The notes: generated by a model not told the origin, from the letters alone. A stretch of DNA of 64,000 nt from Takakia lepidozioides (GCA_030704615.1 CM060731.1:78224756-78288755); one strand, 5' to 3'; shown: positions 23,500 through 33,563, counted from the stretch's first letter. Made by a program: numbers and translations.

Positions 23500-24614
23500 T
23501 TGCACCAGGGCCACCTCAGTTGTCGTCATTGGACACCACACCTCTTGTGTGGCAGCGGCCGGATGAAGGCATTTGCCTTCTGGACTTGTTTGGCGGGATC
23601 AGCATCGGATTGGCTGCTGTGCTACAGGCAGGTGTGCGGGTAAGGCGTTACCTGTATGTGGAGAGGGATGAGACTGCACGACGCGTCTCACTGCGCCATG
23701 TGGCTCAGTTGGTACAGCAGTACCCTGAGTTGTTGCCTGTGTCTGCAGTTCGTGGATACCAACAAGCCTTGCCAGCAGACATTTCATTGTTGGGGGCGCA
23801 AGATTTGGAGCAGGTTGGCTCCATTGATCTGATAGTGGCAGGTTGGCCCTGCCAAGGGCATTCATCAGCCGGGCATGGCAATGGATTGCGAGACTCGAGG
23901 ACGGGTCTGTTTTGGGAGATGGTGTAGATTTTGCGCTGCTTGCAGCTTCATCAAGCTGTATCTCCAGCATACATCTTGGAGAATGTACCACTGATGGGTG
24001 ATTCTCGGGCCAGGGTGATGGCCAGTGTGCATCAAGTCCGGTCGTGGCTTGGGTCAGCAGTGTTGCTGGATGCAGCTGCAGTGGGGTCACGGGCTCATCG
24101 TCCACGACTATGGTGGACTAACTTGATGCCACCCGCACTGCTCAAGCGTGCATTTGATGGGGTGCAGCGGCCAGCACACCTCACCGTGGATGGTATTTTG
24201 GACACAGGAAGGCAGTCTCAACGTGTGAGACACGATGACCGTTCGCCTTTGGCAGTGGTCAATAGGGTGGGTCAACCACGAGCAGCATTACCTACACTGC
24301 TCAGCTTCCCAGGATCCCATGCTTTTCGGGATGGTGGACCTGGCCTCCTGTGGGATGCCCAGTTGCAGCAGTTAGTGGAGCCTAATGCCGACGAGCGAGA
24401 GCGGGCTATGGGGTTTTCCACTGGGACCACGGCGGTGCCTTCTCTTTCTGAGGCATCACGTCGTCAGGTGTTGGGGCAAGCAATGGATCTCAATTGCTTG
24501 ACCTGGATTGTCAGCTTGGCTATGGCTGAGCAACGTAGAGTGCGGAGTGCACTTCCCTTGACGGTCTCTCTGCCTACCGAGACGGTACAGGCAGCGAGGG
24601 GGGCGAGCCGGTGA
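23499..24614 (+). pseudogene. C5-cytosine DNA methyltransferase domain with in-frame stop
   Basis: Continues the polyprotein in the -1 frame with no ATG near its start, which suggests expression by frameshift. The motif order is that of C5-cytosine methyltransferases. Motif I is L-L-D-L-F-G-G-I-S-I-G-L. Motif IV is A-G-W-P-C-Q-G-H-S-S-A-G, with the catalytic cysteine codon at 23,850-23,852. Motif VI is Y-I-L-E-N-V-P. Motif VIII is R-A-H-R-P-R-L-W-W-T-N. A C-terminal block R-E-R-A-M-G-F-S-T-G-T-T precedes L-G-Q-A-M-D-L-N. The whole domain is about 360 codons. A TAG at 23,925-23,927 separates motifs IV and VI; a C-to-T change in CAG would explain it. Spacing and the late motifs recall DNMT3/DRM-like enzymes, but phylogeny is needed. 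Expected role: methylating the element's own or host DNA. Confidence 0.85.
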
Positions 24615-26300
24615 GGACCACGAGGTGTAGACATCCATGGCACATGTGGGAGGTGCTCGAGGTTCAAGGGAGTTGGCAGCCAAGGCAGCTGTGATGGATG
24701 AGGTTGGGGATTCTTCTCGGGTTGAGGAGGTTCTCAATGATGAGATGATGGGGCAGGATGAGGCCTTGTCATTGACTGAGCAGGAAGGGGGTACTGCTCA
24801 AGAGGTTGCAGCATAGCAACCACGGGACGCGTCCTCTACCTCTAAGCCCACTGGACTTAAGGTTGCAGTTACGGAGGACAATTGGGAGCCTGTCATTGGA
24901 CCCATTGTCACCGGAGGAGAGAGACGACGTATACGGCGGTTCCTGAGGGCTTACAGGAATTGCTTTGCCTTCAGTTTGAAGGACTTGGGAGCACTGAAGG
25001 GTCAAGAGATCCGTATTGAGTTGGCCACTGACACGCCAATCTTTCGGAGACCCTATAGATACAGTGACATGGAGAGGTCTTTGATTCAGATGAGGACTCA
25101 AGATCTCTGGGAGGCAGGTTTGGTGGAGCTCTCTGGTGGAGAGTATGCTTCAGCCACAGTGATGCCAACTAAGAAGGATGTCTATGGCAATTGGACGGAG
25201 AGACGTATGTGCGGTGATTACCGGCCTGTAAATCGTCAGACCAAGTCCGATAGGTATGCCATGCCAACACCAGAGGAGATCTTTGATGCCATTGGGCATT
25301 CCAAGGTCTTTAGCACGTTGGATTTACGATCCGGATATCACCAGTTGCCGATCAAGGAGGCGGATAAGCAAAAGACGGCATTCTGGGGGATCAATGAGCA
25401 CGGGAAGGATTGCCTATACCAGTGGCGGTTCTTACCATTTGGGCTTAAAAACGCTCCCGCTGAGTTTCAAAGAGTCATGGACAGGATTCTAGCAGGGGTG
25501 GAGTTTGCTCGGTGCTACATAGATGACATCATCATCTTTAGTGCTACGGTGGAGGAGCATGAGAGACACCTTCAGGGGGTATTTGAGCGCTTGAGGGCGC
25601 ACGGATTGAAGTTACATCCGGGAAAGTGCAAGTTTTTCCACAACCAGATTGAGTATCTGGGTCACATGATATATCCTGGAGGATTGGGGGTACAGCAGAC
25701 TAAGGTAGAGTCCATTGCACAAGTTCCACGCCCCACGGATGTGAGCCGAGTTCGAGCTTTCATGGGGTTAGCAAACTATTACAGACGGTTTGTTAAGGGA
25801 TTTAGTGCCATTGCAAAGGCTCTAACCAAGCTGACCAAGGTGGACCAGGAGTGGCAGTGGGAAGATGAGCAAGAACAAGCTTTTCAAGAGCTCAAGGCGA
25901 GGTTGACCTCGGCGCCCATCTTGAGACGACCTATCAGGGGGTCCTTTTCAGCTGCATACAGATTGGAGCATGCTGGGGCTTGGAGCGGTGCTCACACAGG
26001 TGGATGATGAGGGAAGAGAGTTCGTAGTGGCTTATGCTAGCCGCTCGAACAATGCTGCAGAGTCTAAGTATAGCTCATATGAGGGAGAATGCTTAGCTGC
26101 AGTGTGGGCCGTGGCACACTTCAGGTGCTATCTATATGGCAATCTCTTCACCCTTGTCACGGATCACCAACCACTCAAGTGGTTGATGGAGTCAGACAAG
26201 CTTACGGGGAAGCTTGCACGGTGGGCACTCATCCTTCAAGAGTATGACTTCAGGTGGTGCATCGACCGGGTTTGGTCAATCGCAATGCAGATGGGTTGAG
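24615..26300 (+). pseudogene. Linker, reverse transcriptase and RNase H of methyltransferase Gypsy
   Basis: After a frame change, an ATG at 24,637 opens an acidic linker with a TAG at 24,814-24,816. The same frame then runs through the [34 protein letters not shown] and the catalytic C-Y-I-D-D-I-I-I-F-S. These are all standard Ty3/Gypsy blocks. A frameshift near 25,955 moves the RNase H to another frame (A-Y-A-S-R-S, Y-S-S-Y-E-G-E, T-D-H-Q-P-L-K-W). A second frameshift near 26,265 follows (expected H-R-P-G-L-V-N-R-N-A-D). The RT itself is intact; RNase H cannot be made in frame. Confidence 0.85.
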
Positions 26301-26378
26301 TCGCAATCCATGCACGAGCCAGCAGGATGACACTGGAGCTCGGTGGCATGGTGAGACGGACGAGGAGATGGTGCCCGG

Positions 26379-27818
26379 ATGGCATGCATCTGCATTTCTG
26401 TGTATCTGGCAGCGGAAGGCCAGGTTGGACCTGCAACAGGGATGACTGTAGATCAAGTGTCTGAGGACCCTGAGGCCAGCAATGAGCAAGGTGGCGCCAA
26501 AGATATACATGAGGATTCAGTTGTGTTGGACTACCTCCGCACTGGAGACACGACAGCCACTGTGACTGCCAAGGAGAGGGATCGGATCCTACAACGAGCC
26601 AAGAGGTTCAAGTGGGAGGGGACACACTTGCTCCGAGTGTGGGAGGATGGTCGAGTGAGGATTGTGCCTCACCCAACACAGCGGGCACGGTTAGTGCGGC
26701 ATGCCCATGAGGAGTTGGGGCATTTTGGGGTGCGACGCACTCATAGTCTACTACAGGGGCAGTACTGGTGGCGTGGTATGCACACAGAGGTGCAACAATT
26801 TGTGGCTAGGTGCATGGTGTGTGACAGGGTGCGTGCTTCATTCAACGCCCCTACTCCACAATTGCACCCTCTTCCGATCATGGGATTGGGCTACAGGTGG
26901 AGTCTTGACTTCGCAGGGCCGTTGCCACTGACCATGCGCCACAACAAGTACGTGTTGGTGATGGTGGAGCACTTCTCCAAGTGGATTGAATTGGTTCCAT
27001 TGCCTGATAAGGCTAGTGAGGGAGCTGCGTATGCATTCCTGGATTGTGTGCTTAGCCGATTCGATGCTCCAGCTGAGGTACTCACGGACCAAGGGAGAGA
27101 GTTCTTGGGGGAGTTTCAGGCTTTGTGTGACAAGGCCTTGATAGACCACCGCACCACTTCTCGGGATCATCCTGAGGCCGATGGCTTGGCAGAGAGAGTT
27201 GTTCAGACAGTAAAGAGGGGTTTGCGCAAGTATGGCTTGCAGAAGGGACACCTAGGAGATTGGGACCTTCAGTTACCCTGGTTAGCCATGGGCTACAGGT
27301 TCAGCAAGCAAGCATCACTTTCCTTCTCACCATACTTTCTTCTCTTTGGCCGAGAGCCGGATTTGCCTACATCCATTCGCAGAAAAGCTGCTACAGTTCT
27401 TAACCTTGACGATCCGGACGTGTGGGCACGTGCATGTGAGCAGCGTGCAGAGATGTTCAAGAGAGTCATGCCCATGGCTTTCGAGAACCTTGCCATTGCA
27501 CAACACCGTGATACGTTGAGGTATGCTACCATACGTGGTGGGGGCTATCGTCCTGGGGTTCGGAGATTCAACCCTGGTGACTATGTCTATCTGCAGCAGA
27601 CTGCTCCTACAACCCTGGATGTGACTGCAGGACGTGTTATTTTGAGGGTTCGAGAGGTCTTGCCCTCAGGCGTCTTGGTCTTGGAGGGTCGGGATGGCAT
27701 AACTTGGAAGGACCATGTGCGTAATTGTGCGCCATGTCACCTTCCGAATGTCGATGGCAGGATTGACCCAAACCTGGCAGTGGTATCTGCAGGTTTGAGG
27801 TGCATGTTTTTGTGTTGA
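26379..27818 (+). CDS. Integrase of methyltransferase Gypsy
   Basis: An open frame of 479 codons. The zinc-binding H-H-C-C motif is seen as H-A-H-E-E-L-G-H-F, then C-M-V-C-D-R-V. The catalytic D-D-E core follows: S-L-D-F-A-G-P, L-T-D-Q-G-R-E-F and A-D-G-L-A-E-R-V-V-Q. The C-terminal part has the beta-rich region (G-D-Y-V-Y-L-Q-Q) but no obvious chromodomain. It has no internal stop, in contrast with the methyltransferase and RNase H upstream. The beginning of the frame (26,379 to about 26,560) is linker. Confidence 0.85.
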   Translation: MACICISVYLAAEGQVGPATGMTVDQVSEDPEASNEQGGAKDIHEDSVVLDYLRTGDTTATVTAKERDRILQRAKRFKWEGTHLLRVWEDGRVRIVPHPTQRARLVRHAHEELGHFGVRRTHSLLQGQYWWRGMHTEVQQFVARCMVCDRVRASFNAPTPQLHPLPIMGLGYRWSLDFAGPLPLTMRHNKYVLVMVEHFSKWIELVPLPDKASEGAAYAFLDCVLSRFDAPAEVLTDQGREFLGEFQALCDKALIDHRTTSRDHPEADGLAERVVQTVKRGLRKYGLQKGHLGDWDLQLPWLAMGYRFSKQASLSFSPYFLLFGREPDLPTSIRRKAATVLNLDDPDVWARACEQRAEMFKRVMPMAFENLAIAQHRDTLRYATIRGGGYRPGVRRFNPGDYVYLQQTAPTTLDVTAGRVILRVREVLPSGVLVLEGRDGITWKDHVRNCAPCHLPNVDGRIDPNLAVVSAGLRCMFLC

Positions 27819-27838
27819 TTTTGGTTGTCTCAATGCCA

Positions 27839-28240
27839 TGACCAAAAAGGATGTTTATCCCTTACCACGTACTCATGAGACCTTGGACCAACTCAATGGT
27901 GCCACCATCTTTTCATCGTGGATCTAGCTGCTGGATTCTGGCAGGTTCCTTTGACAGAAGCCTCCAAACACAAGACGACCTTCACTGTAAGTATGGAATA
28001 TTGTTTCAATTCTAAACTGTGCCATTTGGCCTTTGCAACGCCACCGGGCCACGACGTTTCAACAATTAATGGATGTGGTTCTTGGCAACCTCAAGTGGGA
28101 ATGTGCCTTGGTTTATGTCGATGACATTAATGTTTACTCTTCTAGTTTTTATTCTCACCTGCTGGATCTTCAAAGGGTTTTCTGTAGGCTCAGAGCAGCG
28201 GGACTGAAAATTAAGGCAAAGAAATGTGATATTTGCATGG
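27839..28240 (+). pseudogene. Second, unrelated Gypsy RT fragment inside the same element
   Basis: Downstream of the integrase a partial RT recurs in broken frames. It reads M-T-K-K-D-V-Y-P-L-P-R-T, then L-A-A-G-F-W-Q-V-P, then T-F-Q-Q-L-M-D-V-V-L, L-V-Y-V-D-D-I-N-V-Y-S and R-A-A-G-L-K-I-K-A-K-K-C. These correspond to RT blocks A to D of a different Gypsy lineage (YVDD here, YIDD in the main RT). It lacks both ends and has at least two frameshifts, so it is a captured remnant. Confidence 0.7.
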
Positions 28241-28540
28241 ACCTCTTGAGATGGTTCCGGATGGGGATTGGTTATGTCCACATTGCATTGGATAGTGGGA
28301 GTGAATACAACCATGGAAGGCTAACAAGAAACGCAAGGCCCAGCTACTAGGAGACCTTGAACACACGAGATCCTGGCTCAAGCTCACAGATTGCAAGACG
28401 GTGACTAACGATGGGGCTACTCTTGTACCCGGCCTCTTGGTTGATAGAGTTTGAGCACGGTAGGGACAGTGATAGAGGACTTAGTACGGCTGTGGCTATT
28501 ACATCTTGTAGCTATCTGGAGGTAGAGGGACCTATCCACC
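28241..28540 (+). other. 3' non-coding region of methyltransferase Gypsy
   Basis: No ORF is supported between the captured RT remnant and the polypurine stretch. The sequence is single-copy within the window. Confidence 0.4.
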
Positions 28541-28554
28541 AGCTAGGGGGGCGA
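28541..28554 (+). promoter_or_regulatory. Polypurine tract
   Basis: AGCTAGGGGGGCGA lies directly before the 88-bp segment that begins TTGTGGCAGAC. A purine-rich run immediately 5' of the LTR primes plus-strand synthesis in LTR elements. It suggests that the true LTR starts at about 28,555, not at 28,643. Confidence 0.55.
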
Positions 28555-29077
28555 TTGTGGCAGACTACTTTATTGTGCATATATGTGTGGTGTGGTTTGG
28601 ACAGCGATGTAGTTGTGTAGCGATATGTATGCGCACGACAGCTGTCAAGTTAAATAAGCACAGTGTGAAAACAGCTAGAATAAAACTAGTTATTTGTATT
28701 TAACACTTGGATTTAGGTCAAGTGTTAAATCAGGTGTCAAGTTTAGTTTGACACCTGGTCCGTCTTATCTTCACGAGAGCGGCAGTCGCGCAGCTCATCT
28801 CTCTCGAGTTGAGCCTGCGCGACCGAGCTCCTGCATTGTTTAGATCTGAGTGTGCTTATGTAGGGGTATAGGTTGTTGTGGGGTGGAGTCCCCATAGCTT
28901 GGGGTGCCCCTGGCTCGACTATTATATTAAAGAGTGATGTTGATGGATTTCATATTTTGTGTGAACAGTGTGTTTTGAGTTTTCTTATCATTGTGGCAGA
29001 CTACTTTATTGTGCATATATGTGTGGTGTGGTTTGGACAGCGATGTAGTTGTGTAGCGATATGTATGCGCACGACAG
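28555..29077 (+). repeat. Right LTR region: ~436-bp LTR plus a second LTR start
   Basis: Order: 88-bp segment (28,554-28,641), GC, the 348-bp segment (28,643-28,990), then the same 88 bp again (28,990-29,077). At 28,637-28,646 lies the perfect palindrome GACAGCTGTC. The element's outer ends, TGTC on the left (16,941) and GACA on the right (29,076), are exactly the two halves of this palindrome with the central GC missing. Confidence 0.8.
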
Positions 29078-30211
29078 TAGTGATTGGGGTGCACGGTTGG
29101 TTCAAGGTTATCTTCCTAGTCAAAGAGGGTTCCAGGGAACCCTTGCTCAAGGTGATGCCAAAAGCGGCATCATGAGCGGTCGCAAGCAATGTTGTTGCAG
29201 TAAGGCGATTCGATCCTCGGGGAGGATCGTTCCTTGGCCTTGAAGTAGGCCAAGAAGAGTGCGCTGGGAGGAGCTGGAGAGGCTCCACCCTTGGCCGGGA
29301 CTTGGAGGAAGTCGGCCGACCTAGCTAGTGGAGAGTAGAGTCAAGTGTGGGGTTTGGTTCTTTGCCATGGGACGCCATGGTACGGAAACAAACTCCTTGA
29401 TGTGGGACGCCACAACTTGGATGTTCGTTTCTACAAAATGGACTAGTCGATGAGGACATCGACTCCCTGTTGGTAGGGGTGTGTGTCGCGGCCCTTTGCC
29501 TTGAGGGCAGGGGGTCGGGACACATGAGGGGCTGCCCCAGTGGTGGGGGCAGCGGCAACGATAGGTATGGGGGGCTGGAGCACCCTTGACTGCCCAAGGC
29601 ACTCAAGGAGGCGGAGGCGCTCACTAGGTGGAGCCCCGCACACCGGGTTGCGGTGGGGGTGGCTCCACAAGGGGTGGTGGTAGCTTAGCGGGACTTAGTG
29701 GGGGTGGCATAGGACTCACCATGGGGGCGGAGACCTCGTGGTGGGAGTCTTGGGGAGTCTTGGGACTCATCACGGTCCATAGGGGCCGTGGTGAGTGGGC
29801 CAAGACTCGCCACGACTCATCACCGGGAGTCGAGGGTTTTCGTGGTGGTTCGCCATAAAATGGCATGGCTGGTTGTGAAACCCCCGCGGACAGCTACAGA
29901 AGTATATATAAGGGGAGTAGTGACCCCGAGAACGGTGCAAGCCCATTGGTGACCAAAAACTAGTGAGTAAGTGAGCGAGCCGGAAAGCGACCAAAGAGTG
30001 GGGAGCTGTTCCGGACTGCCATCTACCAAAGGGAATTCCACTAGGCCCAAATAGGTGGAGGGTTTAGTGGGAGAGCGAAGGGGGACCGTTATGTCCCGGT
30101 GAGCAGCCGAAGCTCCAAGTTGGCCCGGCGGCCAGGTTGGGAGTCAGGCGCGCGCATCAAAGCGAGTAACTATGACTTGAAGGGGAGCTTACCGACGTGA
30201 GGTGCGTGACA

Positions 30212-30779
30212 GAGATGATTCTGAAGACAAAAATGTAGGATATGAGTGATGTTGATATGTTCTAAAGTGCAATTGTAAAGATATGCAAATGACTAAAGTG
30301 TATGACTGAAACTGTTTCACCGTAATACAGGATAACAGAAACCTATCTCTTATGGAAGAGAAAACACACACTAGAGAACAAACCTAGCAGCAAAAGCAAG
30401 ACTAGACAGACAGTCTAAACAATATAACTGTAAGGTACAACAACACAAAAGAGAAAGTGGTACAAAACACACTTATATGCAGAACACTAGCAAATCTTTA
30501 TAAGCCCCAGACTAGTTTCGCTCAAAACCTGAGCTCTTCAGTGGGAAGAAAGAAATGGAGTGAAGTACAATGAGCCTCACGCCAGCTTATATACTGTCGA
30601 AGGATTTTAATATACTGTCGACAGTTGCTTTGAGATGTTGCAATCTCTTAAAATCCTTCTTGTATTGTATGAAAGAATTGTCCAGTAACTTTTGAGCAGC
30701 CTCCACAAAGGTAGGAGTGTGATCCCGTTTGTTGAAAAACATGCCCACTCGTGGTCTCGAAGAAGAACACTCCCGAATT
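30212..30779 (-). mobile_element. Non-autonomous PLE fragment, minus strand
   Basis: Read on the minus strand: an ORF1 fragment (K-L-L-D-N-S-x2-Q-Y-K-K-D-F-K-R-L-Q, about 30,775-30,607), then a TATA box, a hammerhead ribozyme, and a 3' region ending near 30,212. Homologues are 58,380-58,470 for ORF1 and 61,500-61,960 for the 3' region. The RT is missing, so this is an internally deleted copy. It lies head-to-head against the RT fragment that starts at 30,780. Confidence 0.75.
30505..30546 (-). ncRNA. Hammerhead ribozyme (minimal, PLE type)
   Basis: Minus strand: stem I UCCCA/UGGGG; core CUGAAGA; stem II GCUCA-GGUUU-UGAGC; core GAA; a two-base-pair stem III (AC-UA-GU); cleavage after C (H17) at 30,510. 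All invariant core bases are present. The stem II loop differs from the plus-strand copies while the stem is kept. TATATAAG lies upstream at 30,593-30,586. Confidence 0.85.
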
Positions 30780-32340
30780 GTGTACGGCTTCCTGCTTTAG
30801 AAAGTATCATTGTAGACGGTCACGACATTGTAAAGGCTCGCGTCAAGGATGTGGTTCGCTCTGCCTTCAAGTCCTCTATTCGAGGTCATCTCAAGACCGC
30901 AATGCATGCTCTGACTACAGATGACTCCATCGTCATCAATCCCGCGGACAAAAATCTTGGGTTGGTGATCATGCGTAAGGATTGGTATATGGATGAGGCA
31001 CACCGCCAACTCCACGATGGACATGTTTATGAATCTGTGGCAGAGATTCCATGGGACAATCTCATTTATGATTTGGATGCAGTGCTCACTTCTGCTTTTA
31101 TGCGGGGATTAATCGACAAGCAGGAAAATGATTTTTTGGCTTTCAAGCCCCAAGGGGGCTACCGACCCTGCATGTTCTATCTTGTGCCCAAAATGCACAA
31201 ACCTGTGGTGGTTGGACCAATTTGTTCGTACAATGGGTACCTTTTTTAGCACGCATCCAAGTGGTTATATTACCATTTGTTTCCTATTTTGCTTCAGGAA
31301 CGTAATCATTTGATAGATTCAATTTCTGTGTTGAAAAATTTGTCGAGTAGACAACTTCCTCGAGATGTGCTTCTATTCACCTTTGATGTGGAGTCATTGT
31401 ACCCTAGCATTCCTACTGGGGATGGACTTGACGATTGAAGGACATGATTACCGGCAAGCTCAAGTCACCCCGGTTTGAATGAGACTCGTCATGAGTCTTT
31501 TTCACATGGTCTTGGAGAACAACTATCTTCAATTTGGCTCGAGCTATTGGCATCAAATCCAAGGCACTGCAGTGGGTAGCAATTTTGCTGTTGTGTATGC
31601 TTGTCTCTTTCTTTGCAGCTTAGAAAGAGAGTTGGCTTGCGCAGCAAGAGGTATATGATCTTTGTACTACAAGAGATACATCGATGACGGATTTGGAATC
31701 TGGGAAGGATCTCGGGCAAGTTTGGAGACTTGGCTCGATCGATACAACTTTCTCAGTCCCACAATTCGCATTCAAAGGGTGATCTCTGACTCTACTGTTG
31801 ACATTCTTGATATTCAATTCTTCAAGGGAGCTGATTTTGTCAATAGTGGGATTCTATCTTCGAGATGTCATCAGAAGGCACTCAACAGATATCAGTACTT
31901 GCCATGGACGTCCTGTCATCCGCGGCACCAAAAATGAGCATTCATCATTGGTGAGCTACGCCAATACACTTCAAGAGAAAGCACATGTGCAGGTTTTTCA
32001 GAGATCAGACGACTGTTCTATGAATGACTGCGTGCTCGAGGCTATCCAAAGTCTTTTATCTTAGAGTGTTTTAGTCTATGTGACTACGGACAACGTGCTA
32101 CACTGTTAGCTTCAGAATCCACTCGTAAGTTGACGGGCAAGCGGGCCCCCTTGGTTCTGAAACTTGAGCATTTGCGTTACACTCAAGCTCTAAGCTTTGA
32201 GGGAGTCCTAAACCCTAAACTTCATGTGGGTTTTTTGAAAGTTCCGCAGTTAGCGTCCTTTGACAGACCTATTGTTTGTTGGAAAAAAACGAGGAATTTA
32301 CGTTCATACTTAGTTCGTGCTAAGTTACAATAGAGTCAAT
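30780..32340 (+). pseudogene. PLE reverse transcriptase, 5'-truncated and broken
   Basis: Homologous to the RT at 59,700-61,263. It keeps A-D-K-N-L-G-L-V-I-M (template-binding block), Y-L-V-P-K-M-H-K and T-F-D-V-E-S-L-Y-P. The catalytic Y-I-D-D appears near 31,677 in a shifted frame. A TAG replaces a GAG codon at about 31,247, and several indels follow (near 31,433 and 31,480). The C-terminal block L-R-S-Y-L-V-R-A ends at 32,332. No GIY-YIG domain follows. This is the left arm of IR2. Confidence 0.8.
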
Positions 32341-32886
32341 TATATTAAAGGAGATATTCTTGGCTTACAGGCATAAGTTGGAAAAAGACCTTATTTTTTT
32401 TTATAAAAGAGAGATTCTTGGCTTACGCGCTTAAGTTGGAAAAAGAACTTTTTCTTTTCTAGAAAAAGACCTTTTCTCGGCTAAAAGATAATTTTAGTTG
32501 TCTTTTTATCTTATGCACTTTTTGAGACATCACTTATTCGACAATATATGGTTTGCATTTGAAACTTGGGTTTTTAAGTCAACATTGCAGACATGGAGCA
32601 GTGAGGATGATGACTTGTCTCTTCACTACATCTCAATTTATGGCTGCATACTGATTGACTGTAATGGTGCCGCAGCCTGCTAAGAGGACAGCATATTCAA
32701 GCCTGGGAGCAGACCGAGTCTTCTCTCCTGTGGAGAGGGAGCTTGTTTCTGACATTGTGAGTTTCTGGCCCTGATCTGAAAGTTCTATGTGCATGTGACA
32801 AAAATATATCAACAAAAAAAGCATATGAGAAGACTCCTAGGAATAGGACACCACCCAGGAACCGGGGAGAAGAGTATGCCACACCC
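32341..32886. repeat. PLE 3' tail with ~57-bp tandem repeats, then SINE-like body
   Basis: At 32,347-32,500 the words GAGATATTCTTGGCTTAC and AAGTTGGAAAAAGA recur two to three times with A/T-rich spacers. The mirror copy is at 43,540-43,690. The part from about 32,580 to 32,886 is the body that follows the tRNA-like head (minus strand). No gene. Confidence 0.5.
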
Positions 32887-32957
32887 GTCAGTAGCAAGAT
32901 TCGACCCCAGAATTGTCTCGGTCGCACTTACTGCACTTAGCCAACTGAGCTACCGAC
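32887..32957 (-). repeat. tRNA-like sequence, possible SINE head
   Basis: Mirror copy of 43,082-43,152. The 7-bp acceptor-like stem GTCGGTA/TACTGAC and a perfect box A (TAGCTCAGTTGG) are kept; box B is imperfect. A TAAGTGC duplication in the D/anticodon region disrupts the cloverleaf, so a working tRNA is unlikely. Confidence 0.5.
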
Positions 32958-33563
32958 TGTTGGTTTTTAATTTCCGAATGGGAAATCACTGCAGAGAAGC
33001 CAACACAAGGAATCTGATACTCAGAGTGCCTGCACATCTTCCAATGACATGAAAAACTCTGGTCTACAACTCCTAGTAGAAGTCTATCTTAACGCTATTT
33101 GGTTCACTTGACTCACCGCCAAGTGTAGCCAAAACAAAACTTCAAGAATATTCACACCTAATCTCGATTCTCAATGGCACCTGATGCACTACAACACACA
33201 ACCACGCCTTGGTGTTGAACCAATTGACCTGCCGACTCCCCTGGAAACAAAATTATTCTGGAATATCTTGCAAACATGTCACACCATCGTATCATGCAGT
33301 GTAACACAAAGCTGATGAACTCATTGATTGGTTCATGAAAACATACTTGTCATTAATTTGTGTCCCTTTTTCACAGGTTCTTGAAGTTGGTCCATGGTTG
33401 AATACAGAAGCAGTCTAACTTAGTAGTATACTTCTATAGCGTGGAAAGGTGTGACAACAACAAGAGAATATGGAAATGTCACCAAACACAAAAAAATAGA
33501 GCCAGTATCCCAATGAATCTCACCTTCTCAATACTCCATGAGCCATCACAAAATTTGTCCCCG
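32958..33563. other. 3' flank of the Crinkler-type gene, no gene seen
   Basis: Mirrored at 42,431-43,081 with scattered differences. No reading frame or RNA gene is supported. The word CACTACAACACACAACC at 33,188 recalls a CACTA terminus, but no partner was found upstream of the gene. Confidence 0.4.

Larger units (their letters stand above)
16941..29076 (+). mobile_element. Ty3/Gypsy retrotransposon carrying a cytosine methyltransferase
   Basis: A 12.1-kb insertion, with gag-protease, C5-methyltransferase, RT, RNase H and integrase in that order. It sits in an LTR whose unoccupied counterpart at 50,531-50,553 (minus) reads straight through the site. GTAG flanks both ends (16,937-16,940 and 29,077-29,080). 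A 348-bp segment is repeated at 16,941-17,288 and 28,643-28,990 with one difference, a C/T change in a CG dinucleotide. An identical 88-bp segment flanks the right copy on both sides (28,554-28,641 and 28,990-29,077). The ends are therefore not those of a standard LTR element; see the findings. Several ORFs are broken. Confidence 0.85.
16488..30211 (+). mobile_element. Solo-type Gypsy LTR, split by a younger Gypsy element
   Basis: Positions 16,488-16,940 and 29,077-30,211 together reproduce, in inverted orientation, the ~1.6-kb LTR at 49,409-51,007. No internal region of that family follows at 30,212, so this is a solo LTR or remnant. Its first ~14 bases differ from the intact copy. It ends GTGACA at 30,211. 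A TATA box (TATATATAAGG, 29,903-29,913) lies at the expected interior position. It cuts the methyltransferase-motif gene at 16,487 and was itself later cut at 16,940/29,077. Confidence 0.8.

Noticed and set aside
29345-29900. Long frames on both strands in the GC-rich LTR (29,321-29,866)
   Set aside because: They lie in non-coding LTR DNA, differ between LTR copies, and are proline/glycine-rich by composition only.
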